A DNA stretch of 64,000 nucleotides from Isoetes taiwanensis (taxonomy: Eukaryota; Streptophyta; Lycopodiopsida; Isoetales; Isoetaceae). A program made the translations under genes and the position numbers. Location: positions 1,587,933 through 1,651,932 of the forward strand of contig JAJEKV010000054.1 in the NCBI GenBank assembly GCA_021234155.1. The letters run 5' to 3'. The notes under the pieces are model-generated. The model ran no database searches. It worked only from the letters and a program-made list of their open reading frames with translations, and was not told the DNA's origin. Below, piece by piece: positions 12,050 through 23,179 of this stretch (positions are counted from its first letter, which is position 1; each line of letters begins with the position of its first letter).

Positions 12050-13080
12050 AAATTGAAGAAATAAGCTCAATAGTAGACTGGTTCTACATCAAACTCTTCA
12101 GGGACGTCTAGGTGGAAGAGGATTCTTTCAAATATGTTCCTAAGAGCCAAATATCCTCAAGAGGTGTGAGCAGTGACTTTCAAGCACCAAAATCCATCAA
12201 AGCAAAGGATACAGAGGTAGATTATATCGAAAGCAATTCTATAAAAAGTTATCCTAGATTGTGAATCATGCAGTAATTAATTAGGCTGTCTAATGCAGTT
12301 ATGATTCGATCATGATCAAGGGGGTATATGGGAACCTCAACCCCTAGAGAACAACTTCAACTAAAGCCTCGTCCCCAAAGCTAGGAACCGGTACAATTCC
12401 CAAGATGCTAGAGGTAGGTGCTAACATTCGCATTTTTTCAGAACTGCCCCTTTGTCCTATGATTGTTATATTTTCTCACTTTCTAAATTCATCGGCAACA
12501 TTTCACGTTCTTCATAACTAGAAACTACAATAATTTTTCCTGCTCTGTTTTCCATTTTCAAAAGAATAGTCTTTTTAAATGTTATAGACTTTGGAATTTT
12601 TCAAAGATTAGATAAAAATAATGGAAGTAGTAGCCATCACATGCAACATTATATGGTCCTTAATACATATCATTTGATCATAATGTTAGAAGGCATACTT
12701 GTGCATGACCACCATCTAAAACATTTTCTGGAGTTGGCGAGGCAAAATTTTTGCCCATATCTGATTTGTTGATCATTACCATTTTGTTGCTATAAAGTGA
12801 TAAAACCATCGTGGTTCACATCTTTATTGCAATTCATTCTGAAATAGATTGAGAAAGAGCCATCTAAATACAATGATCTTACTAGCATATGAGAGTCTCC
12901 ATCCAGCTTGATAATAGCTATATCCATCATTTTTGTGCGCATCCAAACTGTAGACACCTTAAGAAGCGGCTTTTGAATGAGTGGAGTAAATAGTTGAGAC
13001 TTTGTAGTCTTTACCATTGCATTTCCAGTTGGGGTTTCAAGATTTGGAGAGTCCAATATTCCTAGATAGCAGATTATGTA
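12050..13080. other. No gene recognised; possible far end of the neighbouring L1-like remnant
   Basis: The minus-strand frame at 12790-13056 is open but shows no motif. It may be the extreme C-terminal part of the LINE at 13080-14742, since LINE-like reading seems to continue into it, but I could not confirm this. Confidence 0.3.
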
Positions 13081-14742
13081 GAGTGCATTTGTTTGTCTCT
13101 ATATCCGACTGAAGAGAGGGAAGGCCTGCTTGTCAGCGCTTGCATTCCAGGTCCTAAGGCAACCATAGTGTTGAAAGTAGTTTGATGTCATTCTTTGTAT
13201 TCGATTGGGTGCTTAAGAGCTAAGCAGCCCATACCTTCATCAACTAAGTCCTGATGCCAGAAAAAACCAAAGCCGTCAGAAGTTTCAACTAAAGGTAAGG
13301 CTTTGAAGCAAGTAGAAGCTTGGTTCCAGCTTTGATGATTCTACCCATAATTTTAGAGGAGAGTCTGTTAGTTGATGTGGCAAAGGATACTATTGATGTG
13401 GATTAACCCAGTATCTGATGAGTTGTAATGCAGGAGAGGGAACTTCAGAAAACAACGCCATCCAGACCATTTTTGCAATAGTTATGCCATTTTACAGCCC
13501 AAGTCCCCTCTTTTTTTGGGTAAAGTCAAATTCTCCCAAGATGCCATTCGAGAACCTTGTCCGATGAAGTCCCAAATGACAATTTTCAAGGTTTTATATG
13601 ATATTTTGTTTGCAATAATAGCCGAGAAAGAAAAATATAGTTACTAACAATGACGTTGTTAACAATCTCAATCCTTCCTGCCAAAGAGAGATTTGGTATA
13701 GAGCTAGATTTCTCTTTATCTTGTTAATAATAGGATCCCATAGCACGTGTGCACTCATATTTAATGCCAAGGGAGCCCCAATAATCTAATGGCAGTGTTG
13801 TGCCCTGTTACATTGATTCCATAGATATTTGCTTTATCAGAGTCCATTACAATGGTACATTTGTCCCTGTTTAACTAAACCCCTAAGGCTTTCCCAAATG
13901 TGTCTATGGCTGTAAGAAAGTTTTAAATGTTGATGTCATCATCTTTCAAGAAGACAAATGTATCATCAACATATTGCATGATTGAGAATACCTTGCATTT
14001 TCTGGTACAATAAGGCAGTGAATCAGCCCACTATTTTGCAGGGTGAGGGTAGCTTTGGTAACAAGTTCAGCTACAATTAAGAAAATGTATGGAGCTAAGG
14101 GACATCCTTACCTCACTCCCCTTTTACATTCAAAGAATTTGGAAGGGCTCCATTAATTAGAGCTGCAGAGTAGCCAGTATCATTGAACTCGAACACTTTT
14201 TGAGTGATTCTGTCTACAAAACCCATATGCTCCATGGCTTCATAGAGAAATTTCCAATCAATAGTGTCAAAGACATGCTTGAAGTCTAGTTTTAGGAGCA
14301 TACATTTCTGGTTTGTAAGCCCACTCCAATGTAGACCCTCACAGGCTCTGAAATTATCAAGAATGCTTCTTGTTGCGAGAAAAGCAGATTGAACAAGATT
14401 GATTTGTTGCTGGAAAATTCCATTGATCCTATTGGCTAAGATTTTAGCCAAGATCATATAAGATTGGTAAGGGAAATGGGCCTCCAGTGAAATAAGATCA
14501 CAAGGAGATCTACTTTTGGAACTAGTGCAATTAGCCCCACATTGATAGCAAGGTGTAGTCTATCAGCTTTCCAAGCCCCTTGCACGATACACAAGATCTT
14601 TTTCCATCATCCCAGAAATTCTCATAGAATTCATGGGGTATTCCATCTAGACCTGGGCTTTTCTCTGAGGAGTCAGCTTTGGGACCTACTGTTAGGGGTC
14701 CAAATTTGGGAGAGCCTGTGAGACAATCCTCCTTGAGGACCT
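13080..14742 (-). pseudogene. L1-like LINE reverse transcriptase remnant, minus strand
   Basis: Reading leftward from 14742, one frame gives EKSPGLDGIPHEFYENFW (RT entry). After a frame change there is a W-R-P-I-S-L-T-N segment, then MILAKILANRI and NLVQSAFLATRSILDNFRAC, and then MLLKLDFKHVFDTIDWKFL (block A; the usual K-A-Y-D is altered to H-V-F-D). After another break, near 14110, comes a damaged R-Q-G-C-P block. The catalytic box is MQYVDDTFVFL, with YVDD at 13962-13973. The order and wording fit plant L1-type elements. Sequence to about 13080 reads weakly like the post-RT region (L-G-L-P-W near 13770). Stops and frameshifts are many. The 5' side ends exactly where the LTR-like segment begins (14743), suggesting an insertion or junction there. 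Confidence 0.8.
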
Positions 14743-15249
14743 TGCGGTCGAACAAGCAACTCTTTTACAAAGATAGTCACACAAAATTTTGCAAGAATAA
14801 GAAACCAGAAAGCAAATGAGCAAGAAGGAAATAGAAGAACAATGAGCCAAGACAAGAGAAATCTTGAATGATCACTGAGAATATATGAGATCTTCAAACA
14901 AGGGGGTGAGACAACAAAATATGAAGACTTGTTTAAACTCTAAGTCTAAACTTCTGATATATATAGTACAATGGCCTCCGGCCCAAAATAGCAAAAAGAT
15001 TGCCGTTTCAGATTCTTCGGTTACCTAATCCCCAAATTCTTTGCTGATCGTGAGGATAACTCTATCATAATATTTGGAGTCATAATTGCCATAATTCGTG
15101 GCACTTAAGACCGATGTGCCGTGGGTTCCCTATGCCGTCGTGGACTCTCTTGATCTCTTCTTCTTAGTTGGCATGGTCTTGGCTCTTGAGATGGATGCTT
15201 GGACCTTGCTTTTAGGCTCTTTTGTGTACCTTAGAAATTCCCCCCCACA
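14743..15249 (-). mobile_element. LTR-like segment, minus strand
   Basis: On the minus strand this segment begins with a G-rich tract (GTGGGGGGGAATT) that could be a polypurine tract or LTR edge. It has a TATA-like TACTATATATATC near 14970, followed by a CT-rich leader-like stretch, and ends ...TTCGACCGCA at 14743. On the plus strand the ends read TG...CA. It lies directly against the L1-like remnant. A second matching LTR was not found, so it may be a solo LTR, the surviving end of a larger element extending right, or a chance resemblance. Confidence 0.35.
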
Positions 15250-17340
15250 AAGAACACTTAGAGGAAAAAAAACAAGTATCGTCTCCATAGGAGGGAAGTT
15301 CTCTACTTCATCCGCATCATCCTTGCGGCTATGTGGTCCTAATTACGATATCCAGCAACCAGTTTTTGACGCTATTGGAGGGCATCAGGCGTTGCATTCA
15401 CAAGGAACCCAATTTGAACCATTTCTTCTAAGGCTTGATGAGCTGAGACAAACTAACATTCCATGAGCCGAAGAGTTTCAATGCCGAAAGCACTGAGACT
15501 AGCATTTGGATTGCAGTGAAAGATGGTCGCCGGCGATTCAAGGAGCTCGTGAGGATGCATTGCAAAGCAGCATAGAAAGCAGCTTGATAGAAGAATTTGG
15601 AGAAGTGGCGGCCTTGGTCAAGAATTGTGTTAAGCCAGCTATAGCAGTAGTAGGAGTCTTCCACGATTTGTCGTTGGGGATATAAATTCAATTTGTTGTG
15701 GTATCCAAGGTATTGGTATCATTCCAAGCATGTCTGCGAACAAAACGGGGATCCCAACAAAGATGTGTGGTAATATGTGTGGGTGTTCATTTAGCATGCG
15801 CAGCCAAGGTGCGTGTTTGAAAAGAAGAGCGCCAGTCCGTGGTGATATACTCACAGCGTGGAGCTGCACCCAGAGAAGCACAAAGATTAACATGAGGTGG
15901 TGGATGCATATGTTCATTCTGAGATTGAGCTCATAATTCCTCAACCAGGTCATGATGTAACTGTTTGCAAAGAGTCTCCCAATCTTGAGGCGGCATCAAG
16001 ATGTCCAAAGGGTATAGTTCCCAGTCAATTGGAATGACCTGATTTTCGAGATAGAAACAGAGAATGTTCAAGGTGCCAATGTGCTGCAGAAATAATTATG
16101 CATAGTCGATCCCATAGTCTTTATGCAAATGTGTCTGAGCGCAATAGAGAACTTCCTGAGCCTAAAAGGCGAGGTGGGAATAAAGCTCCAGCATATATTC
16201 TTTCTAAAGAGCAGCAGTGGAAGCCGAGTCGGAGAGATATTTGTTATCCTTTTGGAGTAACAAAATAGTGGACGTATTTTCTTAAGTGCAGGCAAGACAA
16301 AAATCATGCAAGACATAAGCCATGGGTTGAATAATGCGGAAGATAAAAATTGAAGATCTTCAAAAGGTAACAACTAAAAGTTTACCAGTGCACACATGAG
16401 ACCTTGTTCTTCTAGTGTAAGGCTGGGCCACAGACGTGAAAAATCTTGGATGGTGAGCGAGCCTTCCACGGAACCAGAGGCGCTGAGCCACCTTATGAGG
16501 AAAAGATGACGCCGTGCCTTAACATAGTCCGGGTAGATTGTGGAGAGAGGATAATTCCAGCTAATATGAGATGCCAAAATAGTGTACCATTCTGTGTTGA
16601 TGTGGCCCAATCACTTTATATTGAATACGACATATATTTGTTCTAAAATTGATTTGTTATTACTAGATCAAACACCTGGACACATGTTTACCCTGCATCC
16701 CGACTGCGAAACCATGTCGATGTGCAGATCTCGGAGGCATTGTTCCTGCCGGAATGCAAGGTAAACATGCATTCTTTGTATGGGGAAGCCGGTTAGGTTT
16801 TATTCACAAGAAACTCTACCAAAATATCTAAAAATACAACTCAACATAAGGTTCCAAAATGAGTTGGGCAATGGTGGAGCTGGAAAAGGGGGACTTTTTT
16901 GTTTTTGTTATTTTTTGCAAGGTCGTAAATTGGAAGTTCTGCTTACATGTGCTCTTCTATTCTTGGCGAAGGATGATGATCGTGCAAATCTGCACATCTT
17001 GGGAGTCCAGATCATTTTCGTGTGGAAGGTAAAAGACCGTATTTGCAGTCACGACATTCAATATTTGGAAGAAAAGCATCCAAACCATCATGCTCCAGGA
17101 TCCGACAGAAGCAGGATGAAACTGAGTTTCGGTTTTTGCAGGGCAACTGGTTTGAAGGATTAGAGAACTTGGGGTTATTTTTCTCATTCAAAAGAAGGCT
17201 TCTATCATTCCAAAGAGCCTGCTATTGATTTCATCTTAACCTTCATTCAATTTCCAAGGATAGCTGCTCCAAAGAAAGCTTCTATTGATTTAATTCGGTG
17301 TCATTTCAGAGGCTGCTCTTGCTTACTTCTTAGCATTTAC
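15250..17340. other. Unassigned; possibly internal DNA of a decayed element
   Basis: Several minus-strand frames follow each other (16374-16610, 16068-16373, 15639-15953, 15428-15691) with little overlap, giving a patchily readable stretch leading toward the LTR-like segment at 14743-15249. I cannot name any domain. This arrangement would fit the 3' internal part of a retrotransposon, but the evidence is only positional. The final kilobase shows nothing recognisable. Confidence 0.25.
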
Positions 17341-17354
17341 TTTTGTTCAAAATT

Positions 17355-19320
17355 AAGGAAGGAAGGAAGATTCTTTTATCGTCCGCGGAGGCCAATCGGC
17401 CTATGGGACCCAAATTACACGGGTGCAGCAAGCCCGTTGCTACCCGGATTAAAAAAACCCCCCTTATGAGGGAAAACCCGTCGCAGCAACAAGCCTGCTG
17501 GCAGCTGTACAAATATACATATACACATGAATTCCCGGCACCTCAGATAGGCGCCCGGGGGCAGAGGTGAGTCCGCAGATCTAAAACCTCCTGGAGGTAG
17601 GAGCCAAGAGATCGAACTGACGGCGTAATGAGTAGCTCGTGCAGGGGCAGACTAGGTCGCACCAAGAGAATGTAGCGAGCCCGAATCTTACTATAGGCTA
17701 GACAGCTCTGGAAGGCATGGCTTTCATCCTCAACAACCCTCAGCGGGCAACACTGACAAAGCCTGTCCTGGCGCGGCTCTCCAACCCACCGACCCGTCTC
17801 AAGCCGAAGATGGTGGGCCCCTGTTCGAATGGACGCGATGATCCTGTGCTTCTTCATGGGCAACTGAGAACGCAGGTAGAGCTGTGGGCCTCGAACCAGG
17901 GTGGGGTTTATGTGCTGTTTGTAGTGTGCCACCTTTACCTGTTCTAGAGCATGGTGGTCCCAGAGCTTCCCCAGGAAATAAGAGTCCAAGTACCCCCTCA
18001 GCCTATCCCGGCCGGCGTCTGTGTGCACCTGGACACACCTATGTGCGTCTATGTTCCAGCGCGCTAGCCACTGGGCTCTCTTGTCCTTCCAACAAGCCCT
18101 GAGTCATTGTGGGCTCATCGCCACAATGTAAGCTAAGTGCGGGAGCCGAGTGTCGCCCATCCTGGCCACCTTCTGGAAATAAACAATGTGTCTATCGAGG
18201 GCCGCATGCTGCAGGGGCATGAATCCTGTCTCATGCAACAAGATCTGATATGGAACTGAGGGCTCGACCCCAAGTGCCCGCGTCAAAAATGCCTTCTGGA
18301 CCTGCTCTAAGTCGTTCCAAGTCGCTAAAGACATCACTGGGCCCCATACCTCGACCCCATACAGAAGAACTGGCTCCACCAGTGCCCAGAACAAATGTGA
18401 CTGGTGGCCCCAGTCATACAGCTCGACCCTGTGACTATTGTTTTGCATTGCGTACATCGCCTTCCAACCTGCGGTCACCCGAAGACAAATGGATACATCC
18501 CAATACATTGAGGACGGAAATTTCACCCCCAGGTACTTGTAGCTGGGTGTAATCTCTACCATCTGCCCCTGATAAGTGAGCACCGAAGGTGCTGGATGAC
18601 GTGAGGAGGATATGAGGACCACCTTAGTCTTGGCCAGGTTGACACGCATATCCATCGCCTGGCAGAATGTGTCCAGGGCATCTAGGTGTGCCTACATTCC
18701 CTCTGGTGTATGGGCCAAGAGGTCCACATCATCCGCATAGATGAGCTGCCGGATGACCTGGTGCAAGAGCTGTATACCGTCCCCCCCATTGGCAGCAAGC
18801 CAGGCTTCCAACTGGTCAATGTAAAGTCCAAAGAATGTGGATGAGAGAGGACAACCATGCCTAACTCCAATGCTACTGGCAAATGACTGTCCTTCTGGTT
18901 GCATGCAGCCTGTGCAGCTCTCGTACAGTCTGTACACTGCATTTTGCAGGTCCATAGGGAGCCCCAGATGGTGCAATCTCGCCCACAACTTTTCCAGGGG
19001 TACTATCTCGAAAGCTTTTGCAAAGTCCACAAAACAGCAGTACAGGTCCTCCCGACGGTTCCTGCTGTCCTCGACCAGGGCCCTGAGTGTGAAGATGTGA
19101 TCAATGGTCGAATGTCGGGGTCGGAAGCCTGCCTGGGTAAGTGCCCTGACTTCCACTGCCTCTGCCCATCTGGTTACCTGCTGTTTGAGAATGCCCGCGC
19201 ACAGCTTGGCAAACACTGAGCTGACCATGATGGTTCGGTAATTGGCTGGACAGTGTGGGTCCCCTGCCTTGTAGATCGGAACAACCCTAGGCACACCAGA
19301 TGAGCTGCCTGTTGTGCAGG
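17355..19320 (-). mobile_element. LINE (non-LTR retrotransposon), 5'-truncated copy 2, well preserved
   Basis: This is the same family as copy 1 in the opposite orientation. The minus strand starts just before the RT domain (about 19300-19320) and ends with GGGTCCCATAGGCC (17398-17411), then GATAAAA and an imperfect TTCC-repeat tail near 17355-17369. The 3' UTR between the stop near 17543 and the tail has a short C-run/G-run hairpin-like stretch near 17455-17475 that corresponds to the G-rich stretch near 11925 in copy 1. Preservation is much better than in copy 1: one frame runs from RT to the C-terminus with only two stops, so insertion was probably later. Confidence 0.88.
17543..19320 (-). 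pseudogene. LINE reverse transcriptase and zinc-finger-like C-terminus (copy 2), two in-frame stops
   Basis: The frame reads RVVPIYKAGDP, NYRTIMVSSVFAKL, QAGFRPRHSTIDHIFTLRAL, CCFVDFAKAFEIVP (block A), GVRHGCPLSSTFFGLYIDQL, then LIYADDVDLLA with the catalytic YADD at 18728-18739. This is a nearly complete RT fingers/palm. It continues past a TAG (18692-18694) with MDMRVNLAKTKVV, a Y-K-Y-L-G-V block and ALVEPVLLYGVEVW. A second stop, TGA (18104-18106), follows. The C-terminal part has HHLRLETGRW and then a C-x-C-C ... H ... C cluster (RLCQCCPLRV ... DESHAFQSC), a probable zinc-binding motif that may bind the element RNA. The frame on both sides of each stop is the same, so these are point changes, each compatible with a C-to-T type transition. 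The endonuclease is absent through 5' truncation. Confidence 0.88.
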
Positions 19321-19329
19321 CTTGTTGTG

Positions 19330-20340
19330 GAAGGGCTGTTGGATTTGTCTGCGTTACATTCCAGTGCTCTGATCTTGTATTTTGCAATGGTTCGTGGACT
19401 TGTATTTCACATTCTCCTTTGTATTTTTATACATATACAAGTCCCTTATTATTTATGGACTGTATGAGATTGATTGTATATGGCTACAAAGATTTGATTG
19501 CCTTTGTTGACAAAATTCAATTTTTTTTTTTTTGCTTAGCCTACAATGTTGCCTCTTTGTTATGCTCACAAGAAAGCACTTTCCATTTGCCTAGATGTCA
19601 ATGTTATACAAATTCACGTAAGACTCCCAGTCATACACAATGACACGTGACATAGTGGTATACATAAACCCTCTTGGCATTAAAGACGAGATCATAGATT
19701 TTGTTAATCAATGTTGTCATACTGTTCCTACCAAGGTAAAAGGATTGTTATGTTGAGTACTTGTTATATACGAGACAGAGCATAATTCATGGTTTATCCA
19801 CTGGTTATAGGCCTGAAGAAAAAGAGAGAGACATTAAAATAAAGCTGCACCCATAATTTCTCTACTCAATCTGTTTCTAAGCATTAGATAATAGTAGGGA
19901 CTGTTATGCTGAGTACTTGTTGCGACATGTTGTAACACATTTGGTAGGTGTCGTAATCGATCAAAGATTGCTCACTTGACCCATATTGCCAAGATTCCAT
20001 TTGATATTTAAATTGCTCGACTTACATGTTGTCGATAGATGCATTTATTTGTGGTGGGTGTCACCTCCCTAAAAAAAATTTCTTGATATCTCAATACTAA
20101 TGCAAGTAGAGAATAAGGGAGCCCATTACTTTTCACTAGAATAAAATGATTAGAATCATTGGGGAATGCATTTGTTTCAAATTGTAACACTATTTACATA
20201 ACGAAGGAAAAACTAACTCAAGAACAGATCTAAATAACAACTGGTTGAAGGAGGGCTTCCCCTTGCCAAGACATATGAATTTACATTGTAATGGGAAATC
20301 TAAAATGTGCCACTCAACATTGAGCATGTATAAATTAATC
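19330..20340. other. No gene recognised
   Basis: AT-rich sequence with a poly(T) run of about 15 near 19520 and only short frames. No domain, RNA gene or element end was seen. Confidence 0.4.
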
Positions 20341-20344
20341 TTCT

Positions 20345-20780
20345 CAAGAAGGAGAATAACGCATTTTATTCTAGCTGTTGCATGATGGGTCTTCTAGCAC
20401 GATCAAGATACCTGTATGAGGCACAGAGAGTGTTTGAATCCTTACCATATACTCCATCTGAAGGTATAGCAAAAGGATTTTCCAGGAGAATATGGGGAAG
20501 TAGATCTTGGACTTAATTGCTTTCAGCAGTTACTTCCAATCAATCCAGAAGACACTGTTCCACATGCACTTATGGCAATCATCTATTGCAAGTGCAGGTA
20601 AAATGGGTGATGTAATCAAAATAGAAGAGCTGCTGAACACGTGAAGGGCTTACAATTTGCATGAGTCTGTTATGGGCCACAACACTTGAGATAAAAATTG
20701 AAGTGATGGTCAAATCTCCAAAGTGCATTGACAACTAGATGCAGAACAAAGTCCATGGGCACATATTGGGAAGCTCACAT
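20345..20780 (+). pseudogene. PPR protein E/E+ domain remnant
   Basis: Three frames together resemble the C-terminal E and E+ motifs of a plant PPR protein. Near 20370 one frame reads MMGLLARSRYLYEAQRVFES with LPYTPSEG after it. This matches the usual Y-x-C-M-V-D-L-L-G-R ... L-x-E-A ... P start of the E motif. A second frame near 20485-20590 gives GEYGEVDLGLNCFQQLLPIN and then PEDTVPHALMAIIY, matching the E motif end. Near 20600 a third frame gives GKMGDVIKIEELL, the E+ start, and a weaker NKVHGHILGSSHE-like piece follows near 20740. Such proteins bind organellar RNA for editing. No upstream PPR repeats were found, so this is a stranded fragment. Confidence 0.65.
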
Positions 20781-20959
20781 GAGCCACTTAGCACATGTAG
20801 ACATAAATAGTTCAAGGTCTTATTGCTCTGCTGCATATAAGGTCAGAGTTGTACCCGCAAGCACAGATCACGCAGAACAGATTATCGCTCTCTTGCAACC
20901 TTTCTAGAAACACAGAGGCATAACCAACTCAACAGCTCGCACCTGTTAAGCATCATTTC

Positions 20960-21390
20960 CAGTTCTGCGAGAGGACCAAATGAACAATAAACAGTTTATC
21001 TTTTCATCCTAATATGGCTAAATCACAGGAGAAACAATAAACAATTTTCTACAGGCAATAGCTAAACCACTGCAAGAAATGAAGGAAAGGTTTCCCCACA
21101 GGTTTTATCAGAAGCTGCCAGTGTGTTTTCATAATCATATGACAATACATTCTACTGGCAGTGACATAAGCAGTCCGATGCTAATTTCAAAAACCTCATG
21201 GGATTCCAGCAGGACGAAATAAATAGAATGGGTACTCTTTTTAGCCCCATGACAAACACTTACTGTGGCAAATGCTTCATCTGTTAGGCGAAGCACATGC
21301 ACATGCGATGGAAGAAAAAGACAATAAAACTTGGCTATAAAATTGCCATCAGATGGCCATCTCTTCTCACATCTAATTTTCTTAAATCTC
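20960..21390. other. No gene recognised
   Basis: Short frames only. It may be the 3' flank or UTR of the tentative minus-strand gene at 21396-23173. Confidence 0.3.
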
Positions 21391-21395
21391 TTAGC

Positions 21396-23173
21396 TTAGA
21401 CATATTTTGGCATAGATGCAAGGAACCTTTGCCGATAATTGACACATGCAAACGACACAATAGAGTTTATTAGATTACCAGATAATTCCATGATCTGCAT
21501 GGTTTTGGGCAAGGAAGTAGGACCTCTCTCATGTACACCGCAAATCGCATAGCACAACGGAATTGGTCTCTTTTCAAGAAAAAGCCTTAAGTTCGCATTG
21601 TGTGGGCTATTTGAGATCTCTTTTAGTTGGCCAACCTGCAATACGCACCATTAAAATTGGTGTGTTAAATAACAAAACCTAAATATCTTACCAAAGGAAA
21701 ACCAAGCAATTAGAACAAATCTTCGTTGCCATTACATCTTCTTAAATACTATATGGAGTCATCAAAGTGCACACAGGCTTTAACGGGGTAACAGTTACTT
21801 GAAACACTTTACATGAGGGTAAGTGCAGAATAATCCTAACATAGTGCAAATTTTCTAAAGAATCAAACGTTAAATAGTCCTACTATGTCATTTATGTTGA
21901 CTGCACTAGGACGATTGAAAAGTCTGTCATTCATCTCGAACTAGATTGCGGCTTCTGTAAGCTAATTCTGGCTTCTAATGGCAGCTCCACTAACATCAGG
22001 AAAATCACCTCTTTCAAATCTTGCTCCAAAAGCATAGGCTCGGGTCGCTATGGCAGTCCGACGACATCATGCAGAATGGCCTTTTCATACACGGCTCTGG
22101 TATATGATTTGCCAAGAATAGAGCAACAAAGACATGATTTAACAACGAATTTATATAGTTGAAGAGTCTTGCTATAGCGAAGAGAAGAAGCAAAATTGGA
22201 AACAGAATTAGAAACTACACTAAAAATGAAATAAGAACGGCAAAACTAATACGACAAAACATACAAAAACCTAGAAGGAAGGAATAATGAGCAAGTTGTG
22301 CAAACGCACAAGCATTGCCATAACTGTGAAACTCAAAGGCCAGGGGATGCTAAAAGCATACACTGTGCAAAATAACTCAAGTCAGCCTTCATAGATGAGT
22401 AATGACAGCCGAACTCATCATGCCGGAACTATTCATGCATGGCAGACTGCCTACATCATTACTTATGGCATGCTCAGATGTTCAAATGCATGTAAGTGGA
22501 AACTCACTTGTCAGATTGGACAGATGCCTTGGTTTTTTCGCCTTTGTTTTGTTGATTGGATGCTTCACCAAGCTTCGTTCGAGTGGTTCCAGCATCGATG
22601 GGATGCCTGATGAAGCCTACAAGAAAATCAAAACCAGAAAAATACAAAACAGATACTGTATTTTTCCATGTCCAATTGTGAGGACATCAGTAAAAAACAG
22701 GGGAGACCACAGATCTAGAAATAAAAAAGTCCAAAACTAGAAAAACCAAGATCATGTTCGCAATTCCGTTATACTTGCCTTTGATACAGTAATTCATAAA
22801 GTTATTTTCACCAACGAAGCTAATACATCCGGTGCTCCACAAATAATTGGAGCTGCAGGATCGCAGCGGAGTATATACAAATCTCAAAACATGAGCACAA
22901 CCTTGTTTTTAGAAAGAACATGCCGTCTTGATATGCACCATTATTTGCATATATCCCTCAGTATGCGCTAATAAAGCATCCCAAATTACCTGAGATGTTC
23001 CATTGACAACAAACGACGGCACTCCAACTTCTCCAGTATATCATATGAGATTGGAGAGCAGCCCTGGCTACTTTACCTGTGCCATGAATGCCCCCTTTTG
23101 AGTTTCTTGACCATTCAATAATCTGGACGACTAGGATACAAAGCCCCAATTTCGCATTGATTTCGACGGCCAT
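21396..23173 (-). CDS. Tentative multi-exon gene of unknown function, minus strand
   Basis: Three minus-strand segments look like exons. A first exon could start at 23173 (ATGGCCGTCG, after an AGGGCTTTC-type plant leader) and stay open for about 61 codons to a donor-like CAG/GTAATT near 22991. An internal segment at 22508-22616 is bounded by TTGTAG on its acceptor side and GTGAGT on its donor side. It is open, hydrophilic and lysine-rich (HPIDAGTTRTKLGEASNQQN). A last segment at 21396-21635 follows a TATTGCAG acceptor and is open for 79 codons to a TAA-type end, finishing MPKYV. A possible further exon near 22790-22860 does not join in phase. I recognise no family. The splice signals are short and could be chance; I cannot prove these pieces belong together. 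Confidence 0.27.
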
Positions 23174-23179
23174 GATTGA

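Noticed and set aside
18250-19219. Plus-strand frames within 18.2-19.2 kb
   Set aside because: They run opposite the well-preserved LINE reverse transcriptase on the minus strand.
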